NCBI GenBank assembly: GCA_963841705.1
Contig: CAWJDY010000027.1
Coordinates: 32,175 to 96,174, forward strand
Origin: VAZQ01 sp963841705
GTDB lineage: Bacteria; Pseudomonadota; Alphaproteobacteria; Rhizobiales; Xanthobacteraceae
Reading direction: 5' to 3'
Length of the DNA: 64,000 bases
Position numbers and translations under genes: made by a program. Positions within the stretch are counted from its first letter, which is position 1. Each line of letters opens with the position of its first letter. Positions 25,117-33,378 of the stretch are shown here, piece by piece. Below the pieces are notes generated by a model. The model was not told the DNA's origin. It was given only the letters and a program-made list of their open reading frames with translations, and did not search any database.

Positions 25117-27300
25117 TCAAAGGGGAGAGGGGGCGGCAGCATCGAGCTGCGTGATGATAATCAGGCGTCCACCATGCGCACGCCTGCGTTCCACGTGAAT
25201 ACCTTGAGCGCGGAGCAGCGGCGCAGCCCGGTCAATCCGGTTCGTAAGCCCCGCAGGTGACGTTGGCCAAGATTTCAGTTTCCGCTGGGACTCCGTGGCG
25301 TGGCTATTGAGACAGTCGAACAGCTGGGTTGGCGTCCCCTCCCAAGCCTTGGTGGTTGAATTGCGAATGAACCCGGTGAGCACTATCGCCACCACGTCGG
25401 CTTCAAACGCGGTCTGCGCGCTCTCTCGTGCGTTTGTTCGATAGGCTTCTAGTACGTCACCATCATCGAACCCGAGATTAGCTTCCGCAGCGGTCGCCCA
25501 CTTGAGGGCACCGACGAGGCGCGGCTGCTCAGAGAGGATCACGGCATCCAAGTTGCGCAAAGCAGCGCAGACCGCATCAAGCAGACCACCCAGGATGTAC
25601 GGCCGCGCCTTCTGCCACCGATCGAGAATCTCGCGTTCGGCGAGTCTGTCGGTTGTGAATGGAGGCAGGTTAATGCTTAGCACCCGGCTGGCCAGATCCT
25701 CTCGTTCTGCCAACCGCGGAATGCCGTTCACGATGACAGGTCGCTTCGCCTTGTGAATCGCAAGCTCATCGTCGGTATAGAGCTTGACCGCAACAAAGCT
25801 GTCGCCACTGGCAAGCCTGCAAAGCGCATCAGACAGCCAGCCTGGAATATGCGAAATGTTTTCAAAGCCGACGAGCCAAGTCTGCTTTGCAAAAACAATG
25901 AGCGCCCGATCATCCTTCGGAATCGACAGCGCCTTTTCGTCGCGCGGATCAATCAGATCCATCAGCAGGCGAGTGAGCATTGTCTTTCCAGAACCGGATT
26001 CACCGTGCACCATCAGGATCGGAAAAGTCCCAGTATCCTTCAAACAGCTCAGCAGCCAGACAACCACCAAAATGAAGTGCTCCTGCGTAAGATTGCCTAG
26101 AAACTCGCGCAGTTTCATGATGCCAGATAATTGCTCTGTCATGCTCTCGGGGATCGGAATCGGAAGCATGCCGTCGCGTCGTACAAACTTGATGGGCGCG
26201 TCGGGGACGACCACCCATCCATTCCGAGAGCACTCGATTGATCGCCATTGGTCATCGCAGAGGTCCACATAGACGCGGTCACGGTGCTCTCCCACTCGAA
26301 TAAAGGCAGTGTGCCGCTTGCCCTTCCCAACAGCGATGGCCTCGACGGCGTTCAGGCATTCGTCCATTGCCTGTCTGCTGGGGGAAGATTGTTTTTGCTC
26401 GACATATTGGAGCGTTAGCCAGTTACGGAATCGCAGTGACCGGACCGGCGCATGCTCATGGTGTCCGCCGCAAGGAAACGTTGCATAAGCCTTGTTGGCG
26501 TCGTCATGCCAGAGCTCGCAGACATCGGTGTACCGCATGAGCTCGTCACGTTGCGGCGGTGCGCGGCGCCGTTTTCGCTGCTTGCCGTCCCCATCAGTTT
26601 CGACCGCGTCCTGTAACGGCTTTTCGCTCACCTGGGGGACCACCGCATTCGTGATCAATCGCATGGTCTGCGCCTCGTCGAAACCGGAGACGAGGGCATC
26701 GTGTGCGTCCCAAGTCGCAGGTACGCCAGACGGCGGTCTGATGATACAGACGCGGGTTGCGCCAGCAGCGATGACTTGCCTGATAACCGCATGCGCATAG
26801 TCACGGCCCGCCTTGTCGTTATCTGGCCATACGACGACATCGCGCCGCGCCAGCGACGACCAATCGGCATGGCTTGCGGCCTTCGAGCCGCCAGCGCTAG
26901 TGACACAAACATATCCTGATGCGAGCTTTTCTGCCGCACGGCATGCTTTTTCCCCCTCAACGATCAGCACAGGTGCGGTTGGCCGGTTATGAAGCCGGTC
27001 TAAATTGAATAGTGGTCGCGGCTTGTCCCAAGTCTGCCAGCGCCAGTCTTTCAGGAATCCTCCAGGGTGCCGGCAATAGGTGAGCGGACGGAATTCTTTC
27101 CCGGTGTGCAGATCAAACCGCAGGACGAAGCCGTTGGTTTCGCCGGTAGCTGCAACATAGGTGTAGACCTCGTTCGGCTCGCCAAGTGTCGGATGGCGGG
27201 TGGGGGGTGGAGGCGCATCAGCAGGGACCGGAACGATGGGCAACCATCCCCTTTCGTTTCTGGGCTCAGCGGGATCAAGCGGCTTGAAGGGATCACTCAT
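25117..27300 (-). CDS. Toprim primase / D5-like helicase fusion
   Basis: About 727 residues. The N-terminal part has a Toprim-like domain (VLIVEGEKACRAAEKL, residues about 111-126, and VVVWPDNDKAGRDYA). The C-terminal part is a superfamily 3/D5-like helicase with Walker A GESGSGKT at about 434-441. This is the layout of phage, satellite and plasmid replication proteins such as P4 alpha. It overlaps by 8 bp a small gene with a primase N-terminal-like domain, so a normally fused primase appears split. It should allow the island to replicate when excised. Confidence 0.85.
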   Translation of the reverse strand: MSDPFKPLDPAEPRNERGWLPIVPVPADAPPPPTRHPTLGEPNEVYTYVAATGETNGFVLRFDLHTGKEFRPLTYCRHPGGFLKDWRWQTWDKPRPLFNLDRLHNRPTAPVLIVEGEKACRAAEKLASGYVCVTSAGGSKAASHADWSSLARRDVVVWPDNDKAGRDYAHAVIRQVIAAGATRVCIIRPPSGVPATWDAHDALVSGFDEAQTMRLITNAVVPQVSEKPLQDAVETDGDGKQRKRRRAPPQRDELMRYTDVCELWHDDANKAYATFPCGGHHEHAPVRSLRFRNWLTLQYVEQKQSSPSRQAMDECLNAVEAIAVGKGKRHTAFIRVGEHRDRVYVDLCDDQWRSIECSRNGWVVVPDAPIKFVRRDGMLPIPIPESMTEQLSGIMKLREFLGNLTQEHFILVVVWLLSCLKDTGTFPILMVHGESGSGKTMLTRLLMDLIDPRDEKALSIPKDDRALIVFAKQTWLVGFENISHIPGWLSDALCRLASGDSFVAVKLYTDDELAIHKAKRPVIVNGIPRLAEREDLASRVLSINLPPFTTDRLAEREILDRWQKARPYILGGLLDAVCAALRNLDAVILSEQPRLVGALKWATAAEANLGFDDGDVLEAYRTNARESAQTAFEADVVAIVLTGFIRNSTTKAWEGTPTQLFDCLNSHATESQRKLKSWPTSPAGLTNRIDRAAPLLRAQGIHVERRRAHGGRLIIITQLDAAAPSPL

Positions 27301-27601
27301 TCGGGTTGACCCCAAGCATCTGGGCGAGACGAAGTGCGGCTTCCGCTTGGCTCAACCGAAACAAAAAAGCGGCCAAGCTTATCAGGTCGCCCCCATGATC
27401 GTCGGTGGCAAAATCAGCCCACGCTCCACTGCGCAAATTGATCCTGAAACTCCCGATATGTTGATCATCGCGCCGTGGGTTGAGCGCGGCCCACTCGTGG
27501 CCAACACGTTTTCCATTTGGCAGCCATTGGTGCACGATGCCATAGGAGTTGGCACGAGCTGCTTCTGCAATGCGACGATATGCGATCGGACGGTGCTTCA
27601 T
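27293..27601 (-). CDS. Primase N-terminal-like domain protein
   Basis: About 102 residues from the ATG at 27601 (MKHRPIAYRRIAEAARANSY). The segment WAALNPRRDDQHIGSFRINL, then GAWADFATDDHGGDLISLAAFL, matches the N-terminal domain of plasmid and phage primases (usually a zinc ribbon), but no cysteine pairs are present, so zinc is probably not bound. It overlaps the primase-helicase start by 8 bp and the PDZ gene by 4 bp. It probably works with the downstream gene in priming. Confidence 0.75.
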   Translation of the reverse strand: MKHRPIAYRRIAEAARANSYGIVHQWLPNGKRVGHEWAALNPRRDDQHIGSFRINLRSGAWADFATDDHGGDLISLAAFLFRLSQAEAALRLAQMLGVNPNE

Positions 27602-28053
27602 GCGTGTCGCCGAGGGCGCCGCAGGCGATGCGCGTCGCGCCATCTAATCGAGAAGCTACGTGGATTGACGTAGGTAAACACATGCGGTGGCGGCTGTGCT
27701 GCTGCTGCACGCATCGCCTCGGTCACGATGTCCTCGATCGGGCGATAAAGATCAGGTGGAACACACACCGTAATGTTGGCGGTCTTAAAGTAGCGGGCCA
27801 GGAAAAGTTTGAAATTGAGTTCAGATGGTCGGCGGTCGCTGAAAATCAAATAGCGAATCAACTCCCACTGGACCTTGTTGACCGTAAAGACAATGTCGCC
27901 GGGCTCAAGACCCGCTCGTTCGCTCGGCGAACCCGCGAGCACGGCATGGATAACGTTGCCGCCGAAAATCGGCTCCGACACAAGAACTAGACCGAGCCGA
28001 GCGCATAGCTCAACTCCGTTCGTCAAGGGCTGAGCGATCAGTCTCATTTCCAA
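27598..28053 (-). CDS. PDZ-domain protein of the replication operon
   Basis: A 151-residue protein. Residues about 20-75 carry a PDZ pattern: GLVLVSEPIFGGNVIHAVLA then GSPSERAGLEPGDIVFTVNK, the ERAGLxxGDxxxxVN signature. The C-terminal half is helical and arginine-rich. No signal peptide or protease domain is attached, unusual since bacterial PDZ domains mostly sit on envelope proteases. It overlaps the methyltransferase-like gene by 10 bp and the primase gene by 4 bp. The minus-strand protease elsewhere on the island might be a partner, but that is speculation. Confidence 0.75.
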   Translation of the reverse strand: MEMRLIAQPLTNGVELCARLGLVLVSEPIFGGNVIHAVLAGSPSERAGLEPGDIVFTVNKVQWELIRYLIFSDRRPSELNFKLFLARYFKTANITVCVPPDLYRPIEDIVTEAMRAAAAQPPPHVFTYVNPRSFSIRWRDAHRLRRPRRHA

Positions 28054-28643
28054 GAGATGCGACGGAGGGTGGTTGGACCGAAATTATTGCTGTCGAACAC
28101 GAACCATGCGAACGGTACTGCGCTTGATGCAATGGGACCGTCCCAACCAGCCCGATGCATCATCGGTAGCCGATTTGAAAACGGATACAGCCTAGCGAGC
28201 TGTCCACCATCTAGAATTGGCGCGCGGCGAGCGCTCTCAAGAAAGGCTAGCCGCAAGAGCATGATGACAAGCGGACAGAGGTTGAGTGCATGCGCGACAA
28301 ATTCCGCGGCCAATTTGAACGGGGGATTTGTAACAATAGCCTCGACGCCGGCCGGCGCCCGCCTCTCCAGGAGAAAGTCAATCCCAGCCGTGCTCTCTGG
28401 GCAGCCGTAGTCGCGGAGATCGGTCGCATCAACTATGTGGCCGACCTCTCGCAACACATGGACGATTGCACCTGGACCACAAGCCGGCTCCCAGATTCGC
28501 CTCGGGAGCTGCTCCACCATGAGCAACGCACGCACAGCGACTTCGGGCGTTTCATAGAGGTCGTCACCGCGCACCGCGAGGCCTTGTGTTTTATTTTGGG
28601 GGTGCGCTCCGCTACGCATGGGCTGGTGCCTGGCCCATCGCAA
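28044..28643 (-). CDS. Methyltransferase-like protein (N6-adenine type motif)
   Basis: A 199-residue protein. Motif I WEPACGPGA begins at residue 51 (SAM binding), and TNPPFK at about 105-110 matches catalytic motif IV (NPPF/Y) of amino methyltransferases acting on adenine or on glutamine side chains. A target-recognition domain is not evident at this length. Such orphan phage/island methyltransferases often protect DNA. Alternative start at 28619. It overlaps the PDZ gene by 10 bp and follows the excisionase-like gene by 32 bp. Confidence 0.75.
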   Translation of the reverse strand: MRWARHQPMRSGAHPQNKTQGLAVRGDDLYETPEVAVRALLMVEQLPRRIWEPACGPGAIVHVLREVGHIVDATDLRDYGCPESTAGIDFLLERRAPAGVEAIVTNPPFKLAAEFVAHALNLCPLVIMLLRLAFLESARRAPILDGGQLARLYPFSNRLPMMHRAGWDGPIASSAVPFAWFVFDSNNFGPTTLRRISWK

Positions 28644-28675
28644 TGTGACCTGCTTTTCTGCTTTCGCCCGGAGAA

Positions 28676-28906
28676 CTAAGCCGCAGCTGATGCTGTTGGT
28701 TCTCGGCCGCGCGTCGGTAACGAACGCAGCCAGCGCAACAGTTCCTCCGTTTCGATGACGGTTGCTTTGCCGTCCTTTCTGGCAGTCAGTTCTTTGTCTT
28801 TGATCGCCAGAAAGATGCGTGTTCGCGTGCGGCCCGTGATTTCAGCTGCAATGTCCGGAGTAACGGCCAGGTGTGCAGGTTTAATAGCTAACGCTTCGGT
28901 GCCCAT
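28676..28906 (-). CDS. Excisionase / AlpA-like helix-turn-helix protein
   Basis: A 76-residue protein with a MerR/Xis-type winged helix pattern: LAVTPDIAAEITGRTRTRIF then KELTARKDGKATVIETEELLRWLRSLP. The wing with a K-x-G-K-x-T segment followed by a helix with ELLRWL is typical of excisionase-family DNA-binding proteins. It is the first gene of the methyltransferase-PDZ-primase run and has a repeated GTGGTTCA-like sequence upstream. In P4 satellites an AlpA protein of this kind controls integrase expression and excision. Confidence 0.75.
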   Translation of the reverse strand: MGTEALAIKPAHLAVTPDIAAEITGRTRTRIFLAIKDKELTARKDGKATVIETEELLRWLRSLPTRGREPTASAAA

Positions 28907-28920
28907 CTGTGATCCTGTTC

Positions 28921-29012
28921 CGTGCGCTATTGCACGAAACGGAACTTATCTCATTAGCGCAAAATCGTCGGCTCGTAATGGTTCAGAATAGCTCACATGC
29001 AGTGGTTCATAA
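28921..29012. promoter_or_regulatory. Repeats upstream of the excisionase-like gene
   Basis: An inverted repeat CGTGC-GCTATT-GCACG at 28921-28936 and a direct repeat AATGGTTCAGAA (28977-28988) and AGTGGTTCATAA (29001-29012), 24 bp apart. Spacing close to two helical turns suits paired binding by a small HTH protein. Probable operator/promoter region of the replication operon. Confidence 0.45.
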
Positions 29013-29047
29013 CTGTTCGGATATCGAGGAAAAAAAGTAAATTACGT

Positions 29048-29653
29048 TTAGGTCCCTTTCCAAAGCTCATAGGCAAGTGGGCAGGTCACGTTGTCACCGA
29101 CATGCCAAAAGCATTTTAATTTCGATATGCCTACGAACACAGGGATGTTTATTCCTGTTTGGCCGCTTCGAACGTAACCGGTAAGGCGTTTATTGCCCTC
29201 CATGATGGTGAATGGCCCGTTCCGGTCATGACCAAATAGGATGGGCGGCTCCCAAGCGGATGGCGGAGCCAGCGCCGGTATATCCCTCCTTGCAGCGACC
29301 TTATCTAGCTCATTGTTACCTTGACCCTTTGGGTCATTCCACTCGTGATAAAAAACCGCTCGAATTTCGTCTATCTCTTGATCAGTTAGAAAACGCACTT
29401 CGTACCATTCTGTATCGATGGGAATTTCCGTAAAGAAGATATTCCTGACCTTGTATAAAAATCGCAAGCGCGCTCGATTTTCTTCAGGATCGTTGAGGTT
29501 TGCGTTATCTAAGAGAGGATCGATTGCGAGCTTCCAAACCGCTTCGGGCAACATGAGAAAATTCTGAAGATTGGTTAGACGTTCCGCACGCAGCCAAGCC
29601 AGTATCACTTTGTGAATCGAAACCTGCTGCCAGCTCTTGCTTGCAAAACTCAT
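29048..29653 (-). CDS. Hypothetical protein, faint ParB-nuclease-like motif
   Basis: A 201-residue acidic protein with lower GC content than core genes. The segment FTIMEGNKRLTGYVRSGQTG resembles the EGxxRL-type loop of ParB/sulfiredoxin-like domains, and WHVGDNVTCPLAYELWKG closes the protein. Tryptophans are frequent. It stands alone between the replication operon and the 436-residue cargo gene on the same strand. A role in cargo such as defence is possible from its place next to the integrase but not shown. Confidence 0.55.
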   Translation of the reverse strand: MSFASKSWQQVSIHKVILAWLRAERLTNLQNFLMLPEAVWKLAIDPLLDNANLNDPEENRARLRFLYKVRNIFFTEIPIDTEWYEVRFLTDQEIDEIRAVFYHEWNDPKGQGNNELDKVAARRDIPALAPPSAWEPPILFGHDRNGPFTIMEGNKRLTGYVRSGQTGINIPVFVGISKLKCFWHVGDNVTCPLAYELWKGT

Positions 29654-29905
29654 CGTGAGTTCCTTCAGCCAAGTTCAGGGGGTAAATATCCCCACGCCAA
29701 CCCCATTCAGTACAGAGGCGGGCGCTGCAATTAAAGCACGTTTATGCCTCGCATTTCATGACGTTCAATATTTCCGACTTCAGAAGGATACTGCTTCCGT
29801 CGATCATTTCGAGGGGTTCAAAGAAAACAGCGCAGTCGTTCTGCCAGGGCCGCCGCGGGGACTCGAGCGGTGAAATCCCAAAGGTCGATCTTAAGACCGA
29901 GATGC

Positions 29906-31216
29906 TCAGCGACGATCCGCTTGCGATCGGACTTTGCGCCACTTACGTAGCGCCCGCGTGACAAGGCGGCGCACAGTTGGGGTAGAGGGAGAGTTGTCGA
30001 TGCCCCGCTTACGATAGAGTGCCGCAAAATGATCTCGTAGGGCTTCCTCAGCATGCCGCTGAGAGTTCCACTCGTCCTCTTGTCCAGGCTCGGCAAAATC
30101 CCCACGACGGTCCAATTCTCGGAAAATAAATTCCTCCGCTTCCTGTGGGTCATACATCGGTGTACGTCCACGCGGGGTGACGACCGCACTCTGTTCCAAC
30201 GAAGCAGGAGAACAAAGCCGGTTAGGCCAATACTGAGGCAAGCCATTGGAGGCGACTTGTAGATGATCCCATTCAAGCACGCGCCATCGTGAGAAAAATT
30301 TGTCGCTGGGGCCTTTCCGCCAACGTTCTTCGTCAACCCGACCGTAACACTCAATGTAGGGCATATCTCCAAATACGAAGTCCTCGAAATCTCTTTGGTA
30401 CGGATAAGAGATCAGTATGTTGGCGAACAGGTAGGCGGGGATTGGGCAGGGAAGCCCTCCCGCTCGTGGGGTGCCTATTGCTGCCGTCTTGCCTGAGGCA
30501 ATCAGCGGCACGAGCTCATCATCGATTGAACGTTTCCACACCGATTTGTCACAAACATTGATGGTCAGGTTTCCGCCCTCAGTGGCGATCCAATAGGCTG
30601 CTTCAAAAAACGGCACGTAGGGAGCGCTGTTCGGATTGATTGGAGGCCCGATCAGATTGCAGGTAAGGACCCCCTCGGGAAATTTTGCCAAGATGGCATC
30701 GCGCCAAACCTTAATACTCTTCAAGCCTTGGAGATCATCCCATCTCTCCGCAGCGGCACCCTGCCAGCTGGAAAGAACGAGACACGGACCGATTTCAGCG
30801 TCGTTATGATATTTAAGCGAACTAACTTCATCAGTTGAAATGCGTCGCTGCGGCTGATTGGCCTCGACCACGCCAATGCGCTTGAATGGCATGCCCTCTG
30901 CGTCAGCGCCATCAGCTATAGTCCGACGGAGCTGATCCCAAGCCTCATGAGTATCATCCGCAAGGGCAATGCCGGGCGGCAGTAGCTTGCCTTCACAGCG
31001 GGCAATTGCCTCGGTGTAGGCCCGATCGCGCTCTAAGATCCACGCCACCGCAGCATAATCAGGCCACCAACAGGTATCGAATGCGAGTGGCCGTTGGCTC
31101 GCACGTTCTTCGATGACTTTGAGAAACAAGGCCTCTTCAGACTCAAGGCCGGATTGCGCTGTGCTGGGGGCTTTCTTTTCGAAAGCCCTAGTGCGTTTGG
31201 CTGTCCGTGCCGGCAT
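29906..31216 (-). CDS. Hypothetical protein coupled to the integrase
   Basis: About 436 residues from the ATG at 31216, separated from the integrase stop by a single base, so translation is probably coupled. An earlier ATG at 31282 lies inside the integrase. Basic N-terminal tail (MPARTAKRTRAF), then a repeated tryptophan-rich pattern: FDTCWWPDYAAVAWILERDR, and later DDEL...GTPRAGG, and a helical basic C-terminus (LVTRALRKWRKVRSQ). No known domain is recognised. The basic ends suggest nucleic-acid contact. Confidence 0.65.
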   Translation of the reverse strand: MPARTAKRTRAFEKKAPSTAQSGLESEEALFLKVIEERASQRPLAFDTCWWPDYAAVAWILERDRAYTEAIARCEGKLLPPGIALADDTHEAWDQLRRTIADGADAEGMPFKRIGVVEANQPQRRISTDEVSSLKYHNDAEIGPCLVLSSWQGAAAERWDDLQGLKSIKVWRDAILAKFPEGVLTCNLIGPPINPNSAPYVPFFEAAYWIATEGGNLTINVCDKSVWKRSIDDELVPLIASGKTAAIGTPRAGGLPCPIPAYLFANILISYPYQRDFEDFVFGDMPYIECYGRVDEERWRKGPSDKFFSRWRVLEWDHLQVASNGLPQYWPNRLCSPASLEQSAVVTPRGRTPMYDPQEAEEFIFRELDRRGDFAEPGQEDEWNSQRHAEEALRDHFAALYRKRGIDNSPSTPTVRRLVTRALRKWRKVRSQADRR

Positions 31217-31217
31217 A

Positions 31218-32519
31218 TCAGTGGTCCTTGCGAATTCTGGCGAACGGCACAACGGTCGGAACATTGTTGATTGTCGCATCAAGCACGCTTGCCCACCTGG
31301 TCAGCGCGTCTCGCTTTTCAGCCGCATAGTCGTGCGCGTTGTAGTGCTTTGATCCTACGTCGCTTGGAATGTGATTGAGAACACGATCGCGAATTTCCTT
31401 CGGAACGCGCAAGCCGGCAAGCCGCGTCTCGAGAGTACGCCGCAAATCGTGCGGCGTTGGGCAGTCAGCTGCCCATGTCCGCTCGGCCTCTGTCTCTTTG
31501 CCGACGCGCTTACTGAAATAATCCATGGCCTGGGTCAGAGAGTTCGATCGCATCGGTCCGGTTCGCCGGCGCGAACGCGTTGGGAACAGGAAACCTTCTT
31601 CGAGCTCGATCATATCGAGCAGTTCGAGAACCGTTGCGAGCGCAAGCCCCGATAGCGGAATCAGGTGATCCCGTTTGTTCTTCGTACGTGCACCCGGAAT
31701 GGTCCAGGCCGCGCGCTTCGGACTGTCCACATGCTCAAGCTCAGCCCTACATAGCCCGGCAATCTCGCCAACGCGTGCGCCCGTCAGCAGTGCGAGCCGT
31801 AAGCCCAGCCCCGTTCGATGGGCGTTTGCCGGTTTGGTTATTCCATTCCAGAACAGTCGGATTTCAGGGTCAGACAACACCCGCCGGCCGACGTTCTCGG
31901 CGCCGCGTTTGCGCAGCCGATAGCAAGGATGTGCCTCGATCAAGCCAACGTCTAAGCAAAAGCTGAAAATGCCGCTGACGAGGCTTTGAACGCGATTGGC
32001 CAGCGTCGGCTTGCCAGCAGTCACCAATCCTTCGCACAATTCAATCACGTCCCCGCGCTTGATCGAGCCATACAGCTTGTCCTGCCACAATGGCAGTACG
32101 TGTTTTTGGAGATTGCGCTCATCAGCTTTGTAGCTTCGTTTGTGACGGCGGGAATGCTCTTCGAGGTAACGCTCGGCGAGCGCGCCGAATGATCGCTTGC
32201 CCGAACGCGCTTGGCGCTTGCTCTCGACCGGATCGCCACCGTCGGCAACGTCCTTGCGCATCGCTTCGGCGCGCTTGCGCGCCTTCGATAAGGTGACGCT
32301 CGGGTAAGGGCCGATTGTTGCCCGTGTTTGCTTACCGCTCGCACGGCGGAATCGGAATGACCAAGTCTTTGCTCCGCCCTTCGTAATCCTGAACACGAGG
32401 CCGACGCAGCGCAGATCAGCGTATTCTCTACGCCCCGAAGCCGGTGCCGAAAGGCTGCGCAAAAATCCGTCCGTCAGGACACGCCTGCCGCCGTCATCGT
32501 GACTAGTGATTTTGTCCAT
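31218..32519 (-). CDS. Tyrosine integrase of the island (P4/DUF4102 type)
   Basis: About 433 residues from the ATG at 32519 (MDKITSHDD); an ATG at 32600 adds 27 cysteine-containing residues unlike the family. Domains: DUF4102 arm-binding (VFRITKGGAKTWSFRFR, PYPSVTLSKARKRAE), SAM-like core-binding, catalytic. Catalytic residues are R249 (TGARVGEI), H357 and R360 (PHDLRRT), H383 and nucleophile Y393 (VGSKHYN). All are present, so it should be active. It lies 180 bp from the right att repeat. It should catalyse integration at, and with the excisionase, excision from, the 158-bp site. Confidence 0.93.
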   Translation of the reverse strand: MDKITSHDDGGRRVLTDGFLRSLSAPASGRREYADLRCVGLVFRITKGGAKTWSFRFRRASGKQTRATIGPYPSVTLSKARKRAEAMRKDVADGGDPVESKRQARSGKRSFGALAERYLEEHSRRHKRSYKADERNLQKHVLPLWQDKLYGSIKRGDVIELCEGLVTAGKPTLANRVQSLVSGIFSFCLDVGLIEAHPCYRLRKRGAENVGRRVLSDPEIRLFWNGITKPANAHRTGLGLRLALLTGARVGEIAGLCRAELEHVDSPKRAAWTIPGARTKNKRDHLIPLSGLALATVLELLDMIELEEGFLFPTRSRRRTGPMRSNSLTQAMDYFSKRVGKETEAERTWAADCPTPHDLRRTLETRLAGLRVPKEIRDRVLNHIPSDVGSKHYNAHDYAAEKRDALTRWASVLDATINNVPTVVPFARIRKDH

Positions 32520-32564
32520 TGGCGCATCCAAGCGTGATTTAGTGCAAATTGCCCAGGCACACTC

Positions 32565-32585
32565 GGGGGCACACCGGGGGCACAA
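32565..32585. other. Putative integrase arm-type binding site, right end
   Basis: Same 21 bases as at 12763-12783, again two GGGGGCAC units separated by ACC, between the integrase start and the right att repeat. Just upstream TGCAAATTGCCCAGG resembles the inverse of CCTGGGCAAATCGCA next to the left site. Confidence 0.55.
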
Positions 32586-32699
32586 ATACGCTAGACGCAA
32601 CAGAACGAAACAGGCCTAAATGGCACGCGAGAATCAAATAAGCATCAATCATTTCGGAGGCAAGCCAATCCCGTTGCGTCCTGTTGAATGTGTGGAGAA

Positions 32700-32857
32700 G
32701 TGATCCAGTGTCTCATTGTCAATCGCCGCGGTCGCCGGCATCCGTGAGCTGGATCCTCGCCTCTCAGGGGGTCACCGCCGCCTGAAAACGGTGTGTTCAC
32801 TGGTTTAGCCGGACCACGGCTCGACAATGGAAGGGCTGCCGCAAGGCGGCCCTTCTT
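32700..32857 (+). repeat. Right attachment repeat (att), 158 bp
   Basis: Identical to 12582-12739. Upstream it has GGAGAAGTGATCC instead of GGAGGTGATCC, and downstream TTGTCTC instead of the T-run, so the duplicated unit has lost both its strong ribosome binding site and its full terminator. Read as attR. Confidence 0.88.
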
Positions 32858-32882
32858 GTCTCAGGATGCCAGAGGCCGGATG

Positions 32883-33158
32883 TCAGATCTCGGATGCTTT
32901 TCTGGCGCCTGATCTCTGACATCCGGCATCCGCTATCGCATCCAGCACCCGCTCGGGCGTGAACGGCTGGTCCGCAATGGTAGCGCCGAGCGGCCGCAAC
33001 GCGTCGTTCACCGCAACCCAGATGACGCCCATCGCCCCGGTAAGCCCAAGCTCGCCCACCCCTTTCGCGCCCAGGCTGGTCGAGCGCTCCGGCGTCTCGA
33101 TCTGCTCGATATGCATGTCCGGCATCTCCACGGCCATGGGCGCGAGGTAATCGGCCAT
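32883..33158 (-). pseudogene. C-terminal remnant of a CoxL/xanthine-dehydrogenase-type molybdopterin subunit
   Basis: About 91 codons reading MADYLAPMAVEMPDMHIEQI, then ETPERSTSLGAKGVGELGL, GAMGVIWVAVNDALRPLGA and QPFTPERVLDAI, the conserved end of the large subunit, including the GAKGVGE loop with the active-site glutamate. Everything upstream (about 700 residues) is missing or unrecognisable, and no FAD or iron-sulfur subunit genes flank it. A relic beside the island's right end. Confidence 0.85.
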
Positions 33159-33378
33159 GGATCCGTTCGATCGCGAGCTCGATGGGGGTGATCGAAGCGG
33201 TGTCGGATCGGCGATGGGACGTCATGAGCACCGTATTCTTCGCGGCTGACGCGCGGCGTGACGATCACAGCGCGATGCTACCCAACCCTTTTTTTGGACG
33301 TCAACCGGTTGCCGATCCATGTCGAGGTGTGTCAGGATAGGAAGGAAAGATAGCTATGTCGGATAGCAATCGAGGCGA

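Larger units (their letters stand above)
12582..32857. mobile_element. 20.3 kb integrative genomic island, P4-satellite-like right half
   Basis: Bounded by identical 158-bp direct repeats at 12582-12739 and 32700-32857, with a tyrosine integrase next to the right repeat and the same putative integrase arm-site sequence just inside both ends. The right half carries excisionase-like, primase/helicase and resolvase genes. The left half is IS-ridden and holds several broken genes. No capsid, tail, conjugation or mating-pair genes are seen, so it would depend on other elements for transfer, like a P4-type satellite or a mobilisable island. Confidence 0.88.
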
